A DNA stretch of 64,000 nt from Chitinophaga pinensis. GTDB taxonomy: Bacteria; Bacteroidota; Bacteroidia; Chitinophagales; Chitinophagaceae. Positions 19,201 through 27,842 of this stretch are shown here, in pieces. A program made the position numbers and the translations under genes. The notes beneath the pieces were generated by a model, which was not told where the DNA came from, did not search any database, and was given only the letters and a program-made list of their open reading frames with translations. Location: assembly GCA_902167325.1 (NCBI GenBank), contig LR632930.1:6138001-6202000 (forward strand), written 5' to 3'. Numbering within the stretch: position 1 is the stretch's first letter; every line of letters begins with the position of its first letter.

Positions 19201-19534
19201 GCACCAGCGGATGATCGATGAGCGTTTTCCGGTAGTCGTTGATCGTTAGAGGCGCCATGGGCAGTACTACCCCGGGGGTAGGACTTTCCTGTCCTCTGCC
19301 ACCGGCATCGCTGACCAGGAGGTCGCGCATGGGAATGCCTGCTTTAAGTCCCGCTTCCGTAAGCGCATAGCAGCAGGCTTCCAGCAATGTGATACCGGGA
19401 TCGCTGAGGTTATGGTTCGTCCAGCTGGTACCAGCCGCAGCTTGCAGTACCTTCAGGCCTTCCGCCCGCAGCAGGTTAAAGTCCTGCCCTTTCATGGGCG
19501 GCGGACCGGCTGGTATTTGGGTGATCGGTTCCAT
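16205..19534 (-). CDS. Large eCIS baseplate protein (Afp12/Pvc12 position)
   Basis: A 1109-residue protein. The N-terminal 'SWTNHNLSDPGITLLEACCYALTE' segment (residues ~36-60) is the 'NPSDPG-TLLE' signature found at the start of large J/gp6-like baseplate proteins in Bacteroidota contractile systems. The rest is mixed beta with no recognisable catalytic motif, and the last ~150 residues include 'HILPRILWVDRE', near-terminal in this family. In Afp and PVC particles two paralogous wedge proteins (11 and 12) build the baseplate ring around gp25 and the spike; this one and the 20631-23900 gene are the pair here. It starts 3 nt after the tail fibre gene. Assignment to position 12 rather than 11 comes from gene order. 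Confidence 0.75.
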   Translation of the reverse strand: MEPITQIPAGPPPMKGQDFNLLRAEGLKVLQAAAGTSWTNHNLSDPGITLLEACCYALTEAGLKAGIPMRDLLVSDAGGRGQESPTPGVVLPMAPLTINDYRKTLIDHPLVRNAWVFPIEASHSGLLKVLLEFEDKQVNNNTFNIQLNVDVSTPPDPPQIIPISADVAFPFWDEAAARPFSTDVQLQNVTFQDLGGGTNWAPIENSSSFLARINVLYQPPAASVTELVVVAQINTLLEDPIQQTPLVLAALQTFIATLGDNSPADQSQLKQYNRWVLDAAAAVRSVEMYMRSHRNLCERFAMFQPVRLQEVAINAGIEINAGVAPEELIASILFNIDQHITPVAVIRGLSAMGADVPAHELFEGPPLNGGFLTDETLVATNLPERLFSSDILRIILRHRNAGNEDVNIREDVNNRRIVSVRTLSLSLYIDNRIVTDSARDTLCLANSQQHIPHLSYSKTRITLFRNSIPVPYDWQQVLARVEQLKDEWLNGGLGIGDDLALPEAESIAVADYYPIQEDLPLVYGVGSAGLPDSATLARRAQALQLQGYMLFFEQLTAGLASQLGNLNAFFSASPDIDRTIFNQPLPQLPQAQLLLGDGYEAALQTAAETPGQFQQRRNRVLNHLLAMFGENMNDTSSWAFHEALQPDASTPVLLPDLLAHQQEQMSKASLQLIREKSAFYYALPALSRHRAQSFGNPVWLEDSIIEITFSAGQYNWTILNSGGQPLLRGYTAEEEPASAHARETAMKATLQAAAAMSLARYTIGYSAQPLGAPFHLQLREHPDAAPYGRSVAQYPDAPTAIAGIALIRAFVRSHWERFALTPLERKLCHLLEIVVQEKRQLLSSLADYFEVFDEPPPIQKKFRLFSGFAHTGDTLLVSDDVFTGATDPDAVTAAEAGIQLALSKGLKMENYRVVAAGPNLYRIQLMLTANELLATSGGTFPSEEAAKAGIRRIWLMLNRLFSGEGMYITEHLLLAPVDDSAPPLVIPDTEDPYSFQITIVFPSGYASDFSGGPLQPDMPAKYRDPEFRRFAEKQVRTACPAHILPRILWVDRELPTAPAGSPGFGRFESAWHGWQSTWLTDENDTATLQAPRDALVAVLNDIIAAAENE

Positions 19535-19537
19535 GAT

Positions 19538-20611
19538 TTATTTATTTCCTTCCATCGCGCTGATTCTTTTTTCCAGTTCCTGTACGCGGGTGGTCAGTTC
19601 CTGAATGGCGTTCACCATTACGAAAGTGAGTGGGCTGGCGTTGAACATTACCACATCATCTTCTTTCCCGGTGGCTTCGTCAATCACTTTACCCAGTGAG
19701 GTCATGTAAGGGAAGATCTCACGGATCTCCTGCCCGATGATGCCAAACTCTTCGTGATCAGTAGTGGTGTTGTATTTACCGTTGTAGCGATAGCGAACGG
19801 TGCGTACTTTCATGAGTTTCTCCAGACCATCTTCCAGTTTGCGGATATCCTGCTTGGCGCGGAAGTCAGACAGATCGGTCCAGGTACCGCCTCCAACAGT
19901 CTTACAGGCATGCCCTGCCACCTGAAGCATATGCGCACCAACGGCATTGTTCACGCTACCGGGAATAGTGGCGTTGGTGTTGATGAGTACGGCACCACTG
20001 GTGCCATGGATCACCATACGGCTGGTAAGACGGCTGTGGGTGAATGAGATGTTTTGTATGCCGGGTGCATTAATAGCCACATCGCCTGCGGGAGACTGGC
20101 GAACGGCGTAGTTGTTGGCCTGCACCACATGGGTGGCATGTCCGAACACGGCGAAGTCAGTAAACCCTGCAGCGCCGTTGGCTACCGCAGCATTACCAAA
20201 TTTGGCAATATCCACAGCGGTGGGAGCAACGGTATTAAAGCGTACTTCCAGCCGGGCCACGGGTACCTGGGCGGCGGTATTAATACCAACGTTGCCGCCG
20301 GTAAAACCTACGCTAGGCCCGCCTCCGATGGGCTGAAAGGCTCCACCGCTGCCACTTACCTGGCCCCAGGTGGCACCGTCATGTACCTGTACCTGCCCTC
20401 CGTTGAAGCGCAGCGTTCCGGCTTTTCCCTGTGCAGTGTCTGCCAGGTTAATACCACCGGGGATGTTGAGGTTATGCGTAACAGGATCCACTGTTACCTG
20501 GTCGTCCATTTTACTGACGAAAGAATCGATCAGGTCTTCAAAGTCTTTTCCCGTTGGGCGCTCTCCGTCCCTGAACTCCTGTTTTAAATGGGCTTTGCTA
20601 CGTTCTGACAT
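19538..20611 (-). CDS. Tail fibre protein with S74 intramolecular chaperone domain
   Basis: With the start at 20611 (MSERSKAHLKQEF) the product has 357 residues; an upstream in-frame codon at 20659 would run into the previous gene. The middle is Gly/Asn/Val-rich beta repeat sequence typical of trimeric fibres. The last ~115 residues are a peptidase S74 domain: 'LSDFRAKQDIRKL' around the self-cleavage serine, 'YRYNGKY', 'EEFGIIGQEIREIFP' and a terminal coiled coil (IQELTTRVQELEKRISAMEG). S74 domains fold fibres as trimers and are then released by autoproteolysis. In eCIS the fibre binds the target cell. It lies between the two large baseplate genes (19-nt and 3-nt gaps), the usual place for gene 13. 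Confidence 0.85.
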   Translation of the reverse strand: MSERSKAHLKQEFRDGERPTGKDFEDLIDSFVSKMDDQVTVDPVTHNLNIPGGINLADTAQGKAGTLRFNGGQVQVHDGATWGQVSGSGGAFQPIGGGPSVGFTGGNVGINTAAQVPVARLEVRFNTVAPTAVDIAKFGNAAVANGAAGFTDFAVFGHATHVVQANNYAVRQSPAGDVAINAPGIQNISFTHSRLTSRMVIHGTSGAVLINTNATIPGSVNNAVGAHMLQVAGHACKTVGGGTWTDLSDFRAKQDIRKLEDGLEKLMKVRTVRYRYNGKYNTTTDHEEFGIIGQEIREIFPYMTSLGKVIDEATGKEDDVVMFNASPLTFVMVNAIQELTTRVQELEKRISAMEGNK

Positions 20612-20630
20612 GATGCAATTTTTTTGAGGA

Positions 20631-23600
20631 TTAAGTAAAAACGATGAAATCGAGGCCAATGATCATTTGACCGATACCGTCCTGCAATCCGCTGCAGGTA
20701 ATGGCACCATCGGGCAATGCTGCAATACGGTGGCTGCCGTTCGATACCAGGATGGCATCAGGGCGCGTGGCCGAAGCCACATCCACCGGCACTCCAATCA
20801 CGAAATCGACGCCGATGGCCTTGCCGGCGATAGTATTGTCGGATGATGCGATGGCTGGTTCGGGAGATACGCCCACGATAAAGTCCGTGCCGATCTTCAT
20901 TTCCCCGATGCCGCCGCCAATGTCTGTATTATGCCGGTGATACAATGCGAAATCCACGATGTAATTCACATAGTCCCGGCCTTCGATGAAAGACTGTATC
21001 TCGGAAGCATGCAGCTTACCGCCGAATACGATATCCTGCCCTTCTTCATATGCCCAGGGACTGAGGAACCGTTTCAGATCTTCTTCCAGTACCTGCCCGT
21101 AATATCCGGGATCAAAACCCGGGTGAAAGCTCACGCGGCAATCGATCAGTAATGTTTCATATGTGGGGTTATCTACCTGTAAATTAACGAAGGGCGAGGT
21201 ATATGCTCCGGTGAGGAAGTCGCCCATTTCCCGCAGCTGGTGCAGGTTTGCTTTTGGCTGTAGGGGGTCGCCGGTGGGGCGCTTGCGCCAGTCGGGTACT
21301 ACCACCATACGCACCTGTCCGGGCTGCATCCAGCCATCGCGGGTATTGTGCGGTATGCACTTCACTTTATAGATGCCGGGGAAGTATTGCAGCAGCATCC
21401 GCTCGAAATCTTCGGTAGATACGGCGCGGTTCTTATGCCGCAGCCTTTCGCTCACCCTCCGGTAAAATGAGGTATCCGATTCCTGGCTCTGCCCTTCAAA
21501 AGAAGCGAAGGGTTGCTTTACTTTCTTCAGCGAAGGTATTTTCCGAAGCAGCTTACTGATGGTACCTGCTGCCAGCGGAGCTGCCAGATGGCCTTCATAT
21601 CCTTCACTCCCGCTTTCCGGAAGCTGCAGGGTTGCTGTTGCGGCCTGCGTGAATATCTCTTTCAGGGAAGCTGCGCCTCCCGGATTATCCGTTACATGCA
21701 GCCTTATCCATCGGAGGCCTCCGGGCATTCGGCTATGCCGGATACTGGCATCGGTTCCGATATTAAGCCGCACGATGCCGGGGCGCTGCATGCCATTGGT
21801 ACTTTCTTCCAAAACATCGGTACCTGTTACCGGCTGCCATACACTGCCTGCGAGGTAGCTCCACTGCAGGTCTGTACTGCGCAGCAGCGTTGCACTTTCG
21901 AGGCTGCCTTCTTCTACCTGGAAAAGGAGCGACACTGTTTGAGGTGCTTCCGCGCCTTCCAACCCGATGTACAATGCTCCCCCGCCCGGGTGATCCGGCA
22001 GCAGGGCTGATGGCAGGTTGGATACCGGTTCTGCCGGACCAAATACATCCTGCAGGAAAAACTGATCGATGCCATTAGGCTGATCGGGACGGAAAGTGTC
22101 GCGTGCTGTGTAATCCATCACCACACTTTTCAGCACGGGTGTATAAGGCGGCTTCGGCAATGTGGGCGGATCGCCAATGGTAGTTTTGCTGATCGCGATT
22201 ACAGTTTTCGTATACGCGACCGGGTAAGTCTTATGACCAAATGCTTCGAAAGGTTCTTCTGCAGGAGCGTTACCCAGTTCGGCAGCTGTAGGCGTAGTAA
22301 GCGAAAGGCGTACGAAGCCCTGATTCACATCATGGGTAAAACCATCGCCCAGCGTCAGTGAGGGATTACGCCGGTAAGGCTGCGCGGCGGTCTGATTATT
22401 AAAGGTGGATTCGATCACATTGATGGTGGCCGGGGAGGGAGGGTTGTTTCCCACAAACAGCAGCGCATCATTCAACAGCCTGGAGTTCCAGTTGCGTTTG
22501 TTTAGCAGATGGAGGTCTGCACGGAACACACCGTTCTGCACATTATTATTTCCGTAATTCTCGTAATACTCATTGAAATCGATGGGCGGGTCCTGCCACT
22601 CCAATGTAAGCCGGAGCGATTGCAGGGTTTTACTGAAAGCCTCTTCGTGCCCTACATAGAACGAAGAACCTATGCGCGGCTGGCTGGTAAACGGTGATAC
22701 CGGTTTATCTGCTGCCTGCAGTGCCTGATCATTTTGCAGCACGAGCTTCTTCACACCCTGCGCGCCTACTTCCACGGTAATATCTGTTAACGTAAACGCA
22801 CTCAGCTGTTCAATGAGGAAGCTCTGCGGTTCAAGTCCCACTTTCATTACCGGCCATCCTGTAGGGAATGATCCCTTATGCACGCCTTCGTTGTAGGCAG
22901 TGATGGCGGGCAGCTCCACCGGCAGGCTCACAAACACTTCCAGCGTTACTTCATTATCCTGGTTAGGTAACTGGGGTGCCTTGGGAATCAGGGTGGCGCT
23001 GTAAGCAAAATCAGTTTCCTGCCAGCCCTTTTCGGTAGTAAGCCCTATTTTCAGATGAGGGGTAATAATTAATCCGGTGGTGATTACCGGCGCTTTCATC
23101 CGGATCTGCAACTTAATGGTACGCAGCCCTTCTGACAGCAGGAGGTTGGGAGATGCAATGGCCCAACCTATGATGGCGGCTTCCATGCGGCCACTGTCTT
23201 CCGGAATCGGCAACTGTTTGGTACCTAAAGGGCGCCATGCAGTCCGTGTACCGATACGCACAGCGGTGGCATCTCCGGATTTGAAAAGTATGCTTTTGCC
23301 CCCGGTATTATGATCCCGGAAGGAGTTTCGAAGCCCTCCAATTTTCGCCTGCGTTACTACGATGTCACTGTCGATGGCATAATGAAGGGGTTTACCGTTG
23401 GCAGCCTTTCCACCATCGAGTTCTGTACCGGCTTTGAGCAACAGGGGCTTCGCGAATTTAGAAGGCTCGAAGAGCACGTGTACTTTATCCGGCTGTGCGG
23501 TGGTACGGCGTAGGCGAAGCACTTCTTCATAATAGTAATCAAGTCTTTTCTTCGTGAGCTGGTTAATATCGTCGCGAACGATGGAAAACGTTTTAAAGTA

Positions 23601-23900
23601 CGCCATCAGTAGTGCCAAATGGGGCGTTAGGTTGCCGGTTCCGGCCAGCATGGCCTGCAGCTGTGACTCACTGGCTCCGGCGATCTGTTCGAAGAAAGCC
23701 TGCCAGTCGCCCTGCGGGTTGCGCTGTGCATCGTAATACCGTACCTGTGCTGCCAGTTTATGTACGAACGCGGCAAGGTCACTCAGACTACGGCCGTCGA
23801 GCGGAAGCGCAGCCGGGTCAAGCGCGGGCTGGGAACGGCTGGACTGGTTCAGTCCATCGGCCGACAGCAGGTATTGCAAGATATGTCCGGAAGCGCTCAT
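20631..23900 (-). CDS. Baseplate J-like protein (Afp11/Pvc11-like)
   Basis: A 1089-residue protein. The C-terminal part has the baseplate J/gp47 layout: 'VSERLRHKNRAVSTEDFERMLLQYFPGI' (~residues 800-830), 'GQVRMVVVPDWRKR', then 'VDNPTYETLLIDCRVSFHPGFD' and a 'FLSPWAYEEGQDIVFGGKLHASEIQSFIEG' region, all typical of gp6-like wedge proteins. The N-terminal 'LDYYYEEVLRL' stretch is also seen in eCIS homologues. The final ~100 residues hold three similar short units (MKIGTDFIVGVSPEPAI, AIGVDFVIGVPVDVA, MIIGLDFIVFT), each a 'x-I-G-x-DF-x' strand, an internal repeat not seen in the classical J domain. Starts 1 nt after gp25. Confidence 0.8.
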   Translation of the reverse strand: MSASGHILQYLLSADGLNQSSRSQPALDPAALPLDGRSLSDLAAFVHKLAAQVRYYDAQRNPQGDWQAFFEQIAGASESQLQAMLAGTGNLTPHLALLMAYFKTFSIVRDDINQLTKKRLDYYYEEVLRLRRTTAQPDKVHVLFEPSKFAKPLLLKAGTELDGGKAANGKPLHYAIDSDIVVTQAKIGGLRNSFRDHNTGGKSILFKSGDATAVRIGTRTAWRPLGTKQLPIPEDSGRMEAAIIGWAIASPNLLLSEGLRTIKLQIRMKAPVITTGLIITPHLKIGLTTEKGWQETDFAYSATLIPKAPQLPNQDNEVTLEVFVSLPVELPAITAYNEGVHKGSFPTGWPVMKVGLEPQSFLIEQLSAFTLTDITVEVGAQGVKKLVLQNDQALQAADKPVSPFTSQPRIGSSFYVGHEEAFSKTLQSLRLTLEWQDPPIDFNEYYENYGNNNVQNGVFRADLHLLNKRNWNSRLLNDALLFVGNNPPSPATINVIESTFNNQTAAQPYRRNPSLTLGDGFTHDVNQGFVRLSLTTPTAAELGNAPAEEPFEAFGHKTYPVAYTKTVIAISKTTIGDPPTLPKPPYTPVLKSVVMDYTARDTFRPDQPNGIDQFFLQDVFGPAEPVSNLPSALLPDHPGGGALYIGLEGAEAPQTVSLLFQVEEGSLESATLLRSTDLQWSYLAGSVWQPVTGTDVLEESTNGMQRPGIVRLNIGTDASIRHSRMPGGLRWIRLHVTDNPGGAASLKEIFTQAATATLQLPESGSEGYEGHLAAPLAAGTISKLLRKIPSLKKVKQPFASFEGQSQESDTSFYRRVSERLRHKNRAVSTEDFERMLLQYFPGIYKVKCIPHNTRDGWMQPGQVRMVVVPDWRKRPTGDPLQPKANLHQLREMGDFLTGAYTSPFVNLQVDNPTYETLLIDCRVSFHPGFDPGYYGQVLEEDLKRFLSPWAYEEGQDIVFGGKLHASEIQSFIEGRDYVNYIVDFALYHRHNTDIGGGIGEMKIGTDFIVGVSPEPAIASSDNTIAGKAIGVDFVIGVPVDVASATRPDAILVSNGSHRIAALPDGAITCSGLQDGIGQMIIGLDFIVFT

Positions 23901-23901
23901 G

Positions 23902-24303
23902 TTATTTTTCTGTTAGATAGAAGGGGTAAACAAGGTTGTGGCGTGCGTTGGTGCTGCGGATGGTGTAATCCACCAGTATGCTGACCTTCCCTGCCTCAGC
24001 GGGGTCTTGCTGCAGCAATACCTGGTTCAGTTTAATACGCGGTTCATAAACGATAAGGGCCGTTTCTATTTCTGCCTGAATAGCCGTGGCGGTAGTGGTA
24101 CCGAGAGATTCAAAGATCCAGCGGTCTCTTTTCCAGCCAAATGATGGCTGCATGACGCGTTCACCCAGTTCGGTAGACAGTACCAGGGCTATACAGCTCT
24201 GGATGTCGGCTTCGGCATCCAGCATTACGACTGATTTGTCGAGTTTGGAGAAGGTGGGCGGAAAGCTCCAGCCTCTTCCGAGAAATGCATTTTCCTGGGG
24301 CAT
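23902..24303 (-). CDS. gp25-like baseplate wedge protein
   Basis: A 133-residue protein matching the GPW/gp25 family: N-terminal 'FLGRGWSFPPTF', the 'SVVMLDAEADIQSCIALVLSTELGERVM' helix and 'PSFGWKRDRWIFE', followed by a helix ending in 'YEPRIKLNQV'. In T4, T6SS and eCIS particles this protein sits at the sheath-baseplate junction and starts sheath polymerisation. Its length is normal for the family. It ends 1 nt before the J-like gene and begins 20 nt after PAAR. Confidence 0.9.
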   Translation of the reverse strand: MPQENAFLGRGWSFPPTFSKLDKSVVMLDAEADIQSCIALVLSTELGERVMQPSFGWKRDRWIFESLGTTTATAIQAEIETALIVYEPRIKLNQVLLQQDPAEAGKVSILVDYTIRSTNARHNLVYPFYLTEK

Positions 24304-24323
24304 AACAACTCTTTTTTAAAACG

Positions 24324-24614
24324 TTAACCACCAATCATAACAGTGGGGCAACCGATGATGATACTTCCCCCGTGCGCCGTACTGTCTCCCATCCTCGCTG
24401 CGGGCATCCCGCCGATCATAACGGTGCCGGAGCCTTTCACTACTGAGTCCGGCGGACCGGTACAAGTGCACATATCGCCCACACGCAGGGCCGGCATCCC
24501 GCCTATCATAACGGTAGCACCTCCGGGCGGCAGGGCCGGACCACCCACATGGGGCACTGTTCCGGTCACCATCGGGCAAACATGCATGTCGCCCACTCTT
24601 GCAGCCATTGTCAT
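24324..24614 (-). CDS. PAAR-domain spike tip protein
   Basis: A 96-residue protein consisting of a PAAR repeat fold: 'MAARVGDMHVCP', then repeating 'ATVMIGGMPALRVGD', 'GTVMIGGMPAARMGDS' and 'PTVMIGG' units with His and Cys residues (H11, C13 and the downstream CTC) placed for metal binding. PAAR proteins form the sharp cone at the tip of VgrG spikes. It follows VgrG by 6 nt. A second ATG two codons downstream (24608) could also be the start. Confidence 0.92.
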   Translation of the reverse strand: MTMAARVGDMHVCPMVTGTVPHVGGPALPPGGATVMIGGMPALRVGDMCTCTGPPDSVVKGSGTVMIGGMPAARMGDSTAHGGSIIIGCPTVMIGG

Positions 24615-24620
24615 AACTTA

Positions 24621-26357
24621 TCAGTTTATCTGTACCATCGCACCTTTGATCACGGTATTAGCGCTGGAGCTAATCTCCATACCTGCCGAGCCTTCCGCTT
24701 TAAACTGCGTGCCCGCCTTGGCTTCCAGCCCGGTGGAACTTTCCACCTTTATGCTGCCGGAGGCCTTCATCACAATGTCTTTCGCGCTTTCAATCGTGAT
24801 CCCGTCGGCCGAGAGTACGATCTTATTATCATTCTGATCCTTGATCGTCAGCTCTTTTGCATCTTCGTCGAGCGATACCATATGGCCGCCGGGCGTATCG
24901 ATGACGAGCGTTTTTTTATCGTCGTTGAAAAGGATGCGCATACCACTGCGGGTAAAGAATCCTTTTTCATGATTGTCGTCTTTAGCTTCGAGCGGTGCGG
25001 CTTTGGCGCTGCTGTGCAGGCCTCCAAGCACAACGGGGTACCGGGGGTCATCGTCGAGGAAGCCCACCAGCACTTCATCTTCTACTTCAGGGAGGAAGTA
25101 GCTGCCGCGGCTGCCGCCTGCATCGAGGGTACAAACGCGCGCCCACACACCGTCGTCTCCCGTATCTACAGATGGTATCTGTAAGAGGATGCGCCCTTCC
25201 CCATCCGGGTCTCCTTCCAGGGCTTTTACGATAGCAGTGTGCAACCCGTTGATCCCGGGGAGTAATGCACCTGCTGCTTTAGCCTGTACGGGGAAACGGT
25301 CGGTATGCTTTTCGGGAGACATGCCCAGTTGCAGATCCACCGTCCAGTTACCCGCGCAGATATCATGACGCACACCACTTACCCAGGCCATGCCGTTCAT
25401 GCGGGTACCCAAACCTTCGAGGGCTACCGTAATACCGGGAACGGCCTGAGAAAAGCCCTGCACCTGCGCCCTTCCACAGAGGAAAGCCATCCGGCTGCGG
25501 AGGGCTGCCGCATCTGCCCATTGTTGCACTTCTTCTTCTTTCATACCGGCAGGTTGTATCAGCGTAAGGAGGGGCACGCCCATTTCGGCAGCTGCCAGAT
25601 CGCCGGGTGTTGTCCATTCCGGTTCGGAAGACTCTGCTTCCAGTAGTGCCTGCGAGGCAGGGTCCCAGCTTTGTGCTTTTACGCTACCGTATTGAAGGCT
25701 GCCATCTATCTCCCCGTCGAATTCGAGGAGGTTGGTCCCGAACCGCAGGATGGCAACGCCTTCTGTTTCCACGGCGGGTTTGAAAATATCGATCTTGTCT
25801 TCGTTCGCTACGGCTACGAAGCCGATAGCATCGAGCCTTGTAATGAGGAAGTCCCAGTCGGTGGCATTGTATTGCACCATTTCAGCGTGCGCCACGGGTG
25901 TTTCCTCTATGGCTCCAGTCAGCTCTTCCGCATCCAGGATGGTGGCGGCAATTTCACTGTCTTTCTGATCTTTAAACAATGCGCTCTTTCTGCCAATGGC
26001 CAGTAGCGAGCTTTTATGACGGCATTCCACCTGCAGTTCAGACACATGCTGCCGCAGCTTCAGGGAATGCGTGGTTACCATGCCTTTGAATATGGTTTCT
26101 TCCTGGCTGTGATACCCGGCCATGATCTCGATCTCGTTACCGGGGAGGAAGAGCTCTCCGGCACTCACCGGCCAGTCTGCAAGGGCTACATCGCCATCAG
26201 ATATGAGGAGGGTTGCGCCGGCAATACGGTTAGCCTCGTTCCACACGGTTACGGAGATGATGGGTATCTCTCCGGTCACCGGCTCGCCGTTCACTTTTAC
26301 GGTGAACGTCACCAGGCTTGTTTCCTGTTCTATCGGCAGTAATTCCTCGTCGCTCAT
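24621..26357 (-). CDS. VgrG-like spike protein
   Basis: A 578-residue protein. The N-terminal ~360 residues form the gp27-like hub (Phage_GPD type; 'EIMAGYHSQEETIFKGMVTTHSLKL'). An OB-fold gp5-like module occupies ~368-450 ('DGEGRILLQIPSVDTGDDGVWARV', 'YFLPEVEDEVLVGFLDDDPRYPVVLGGL'). The C-terminal ~90 residues are a triple-helix-forming repeat ('IVMKASGSIKVESSTGLEAKAG') that makes the needle. There is no C-terminal toxin extension, so cargo is unlikely to ride as a VgrG fusion. Its ATG overlaps the end of the LysM gene (4 bp). Confidence 0.93.
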   Translation of the reverse strand: MSDEELLPIEQETSLVTFTVKVNGEPVTGEIPIISVTVWNEANRIAGATLLISDGDVALADWPVSAGELFLPGNEIEIMAGYHSQEETIFKGMVTTHSLKLRQHVSELQVECRHKSSLLAIGRKSALFKDQKDSEIAATILDAEELTGAIEETPVAHAEMVQYNATDWDFLITRLDAIGFVAVANEDKIDIFKPAVETEGVAILRFGTNLLEFDGEIDGSLQYGSVKAQSWDPASQALLEAESSEPEWTTPGDLAAAEMGVPLLTLIQPAGMKEEEVQQWADAAALRSRMAFLCGRAQVQGFSQAVPGITVALEGLGTRMNGMAWVSGVRHDICAGNWTVDLQLGMSPEKHTDRFPVQAKAAGALLPGINGLHTAIVKALEGDPDGEGRILLQIPSVDTGDDGVWARVCTLDAGGSRGSYFLPEVEDEVLVGFLDDDPRYPVVLGGLHSSAKAAPLEAKDDNHEKGFFTRSGMRILFNDDKKTLVIDTPGGHMVSLDEDAKELTIKDQNDNKIVLSADGITIESAKDIVMKASGSIKVESSTGLEAKAGTQFKAEGSAGMEISSSANTVIKGAMVQIN

Positions 26358-27130
26358 TTGGGTTGCTTTTTAACAGGCGGGAAGAAGATGGCAGAACCGT
26401 CTTTCAGCTTACGGAAATTGTACATCTTATTCGCCCGTGCCACTTCGATGTATGGATTGGGTGTGCCATAAATATCCTGGCACATGAGCTGGATATTGTC
26501 TCCGGCAATTACCTGGCGTACGTGCGTGAGGTCGGGGGAACTTTTGTTTTCCACCTTTTCACGCAGCATATCCTCAATCGATCCTTCAAAGCCTGCCCGT
26601 GCTTCTGCGCGCAGGGGCGTACCATCGGGCTTAAAGAGTTTGTAAGTGATGGCCAGCGTACTGAGTACGCCGGTGAACACGAGCTTTCCCCAGTTCAGCT
26701 GTACCCGCCGCGGCCGGTGTTCCTTTCCTTCGAAGAGGTACACCACTTTGGCGAACTTTTGCAGCTCCGTCATTACATCATATTCATCGCCTCCGGCAAT
26801 AAGGTCTGCTATGGCGCCGGCAATGGGCACATTGTCGAGCGGACCGGCAGGTTTCGGTACCACACCTGTACCGTCGAACAGGAAAGTGAATTCCAGTCCG
26901 GGAGGAGAGGTATGGGTATACCTGGCAACGGAGCCTGAGTTTCCAGGGGCGGGCCTGCGGTTGTAATTGACGCGGTAGTTGATGGCGTAATTATCCGGGT
27001 TTACCTGCACCATGTACTTATCTCCTTCGGCGTCGCTGAGTACGGGTTTATCCTTCGCGTTGGCCGTGGGCTTATACGCGCGGATACTCATTTTTTCCAG
27101 CTTACCGCCGCCAAATACAGATTCCAGCAT
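26354..27130 (-). CDS. eCIS LysM-containing hub/tube-adaptor protein (Afp7-like)
   Basis: A 258-residue protein. Residues ~30-170 are the 'CIS tube' domain ('QVNPDNYAINYRVNYNRRP', 'LEFTFLFDGTG', 'VQLNWGKLVFTGVLS'), and residues ~200-250 a LysM-like domain ('HVRQVIAGDNIQLMCQDIYG', 'YIEVARANKM'). The homologous Afp7/Pvc7 links the inner tube to the spike, like T4 gp53/gp54. Starts 1 nt after DUF5908 and overlaps VgrG by 4 bp. Confidence 0.85.
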   Translation of the reverse strand: MLESVFGGGKLEKMSIRAYKPTANAKDKPVLSDAEGDKYMVQVNPDNYAINYRVNYNRRPAPGNSGSVARYTHTSPPGLEFTFLFDGTGVVPKPAGPLDNVPIAGAIADLIAGGDEYDVMTELQKFAKVVYLFEGKEHRPRRVQLNWGKLVFTGVLSTLAITYKLFKPDGTPLRAEARAGFEGSIEDMLREKVENKSSPDLTHVRQVIAGDNIQLMCQDIYGTPNPYIEVARANKMYNFRKLKDGSAIFFPPVKKQPK

Positions 27131-27131
27131 G

Positions 27132-27314
27132 TTAACGGTCTTTATTTTTCTTCAATAATTTCATGACCTCTTCAGTACAGATCGCAACGATCTGCTGTAT
27201 GTCTGTCTGCTGCTGTGGAGCGTTGCCGCCGGAAGATCCTGTGCCGCCGGATTGTCCGGAAGCAGGTTCCTCTACTCTGGCGCGGATCACCAGCTCTCTG
27301 ATTTCTATGGGCAT
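27132..27314 (-). CDS. DUF5908 family small eCIS protein
   Basis: A 60-residue protein with the family's fixed N-terminus MPIEIRELVIRARVEE, a Gly/Ser/Gln-rich linker and a C-terminal amphipathic helix (IQQIVAICTEEVMKLLKK). It occupies the position of Afp6/Pvc6 between the second tube gene and the LysM gene. The function is unknown; its constant company with baseplate genes suggests a small adaptor or assembly factor. Confidence 0.8.
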   Translation of the reverse strand: MPIEIRELVIRARVEEPASGQSGGTGSSGGNAPQQQTDIQQIVAICTEEVMKLLKKNKDR

Positions 27315-27326
27315 ACACGGATGTTT

Positions 27327-27839
27327 TTAGAGGCCGATGTTGATGTCGACGGATGCAGACAGCCCTGCCGCCAGATCCAGACCTACACTGATGGGATCGT
27401 AGTACTTGAAATACTGGTAAGAGAGCACCAGCGTTTCCACCACGATCTCGTTGTTGCCGGCGTTGAAGCTGCTGACTTCGAGTTTTTTGGGGATAGCGTT
27501 GATGAGGTACCAGTTATACAGGGGTACATGATCTGCGTTCATCAGCGAGATGAGGACGTTGCTGGGCTTGAACCTGAATTCGTCGAGCGCCTGCCGCGCC
27601 CAGTGAAGCACACCAGAACCGAGGAACTTACCCCGTTTCAAAGTAACATCACCATACTTGGAGCGAACGGGCAGGTTGTGCACGAAGCGGTGTTCGCCGC
27701 CTTCGGCTACGGTTTCCATTTCCATGTCCACCGTGAGCCCCGACACTTCCTGGAAGCGAACATCTTGCGGGAACTGCGGGAGGATCTCGAAAAGGACGAG
27801 AAAATGAAAACCGACCTGTGGGGTGTCAAAGGCAGACAT
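27327..27839 (-). CDS. Inner tube protein 2 (Afp5-like tube initiator)
   Basis: A 170-residue tail-tube family protein: 'GFHFLVLFEI', 'QEVSGLTVDMEMETVAEGG', 'VTLKRG' and 'SYQYFKYYDPISVGLDLAAG'. It resembles the 143-residue tube protein encoded just upstream (3-nt gap) but has extra residues at both ends. In PVC the equivalent protein caps the tube at the baseplate end; that role is inferred from gene order. Confidence 0.85.
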   Translation of the reverse strand: MSAFDTPQVGFHFLVLFEILPQFPQDVRFQEVSGLTVDMEMETVAEGGEHRFVHNLPVRSKYGDVTLKRGKFLGSGVLHWARQALDEFRFKPSNVLISLMNADHVPLYNWYLINAIPKKLEVSSFNAGNNEIVVETLVLSYQYFKYYDPISVGLDLAAGLSASVDINIGL

Positions 27840-27842
27840 ATG

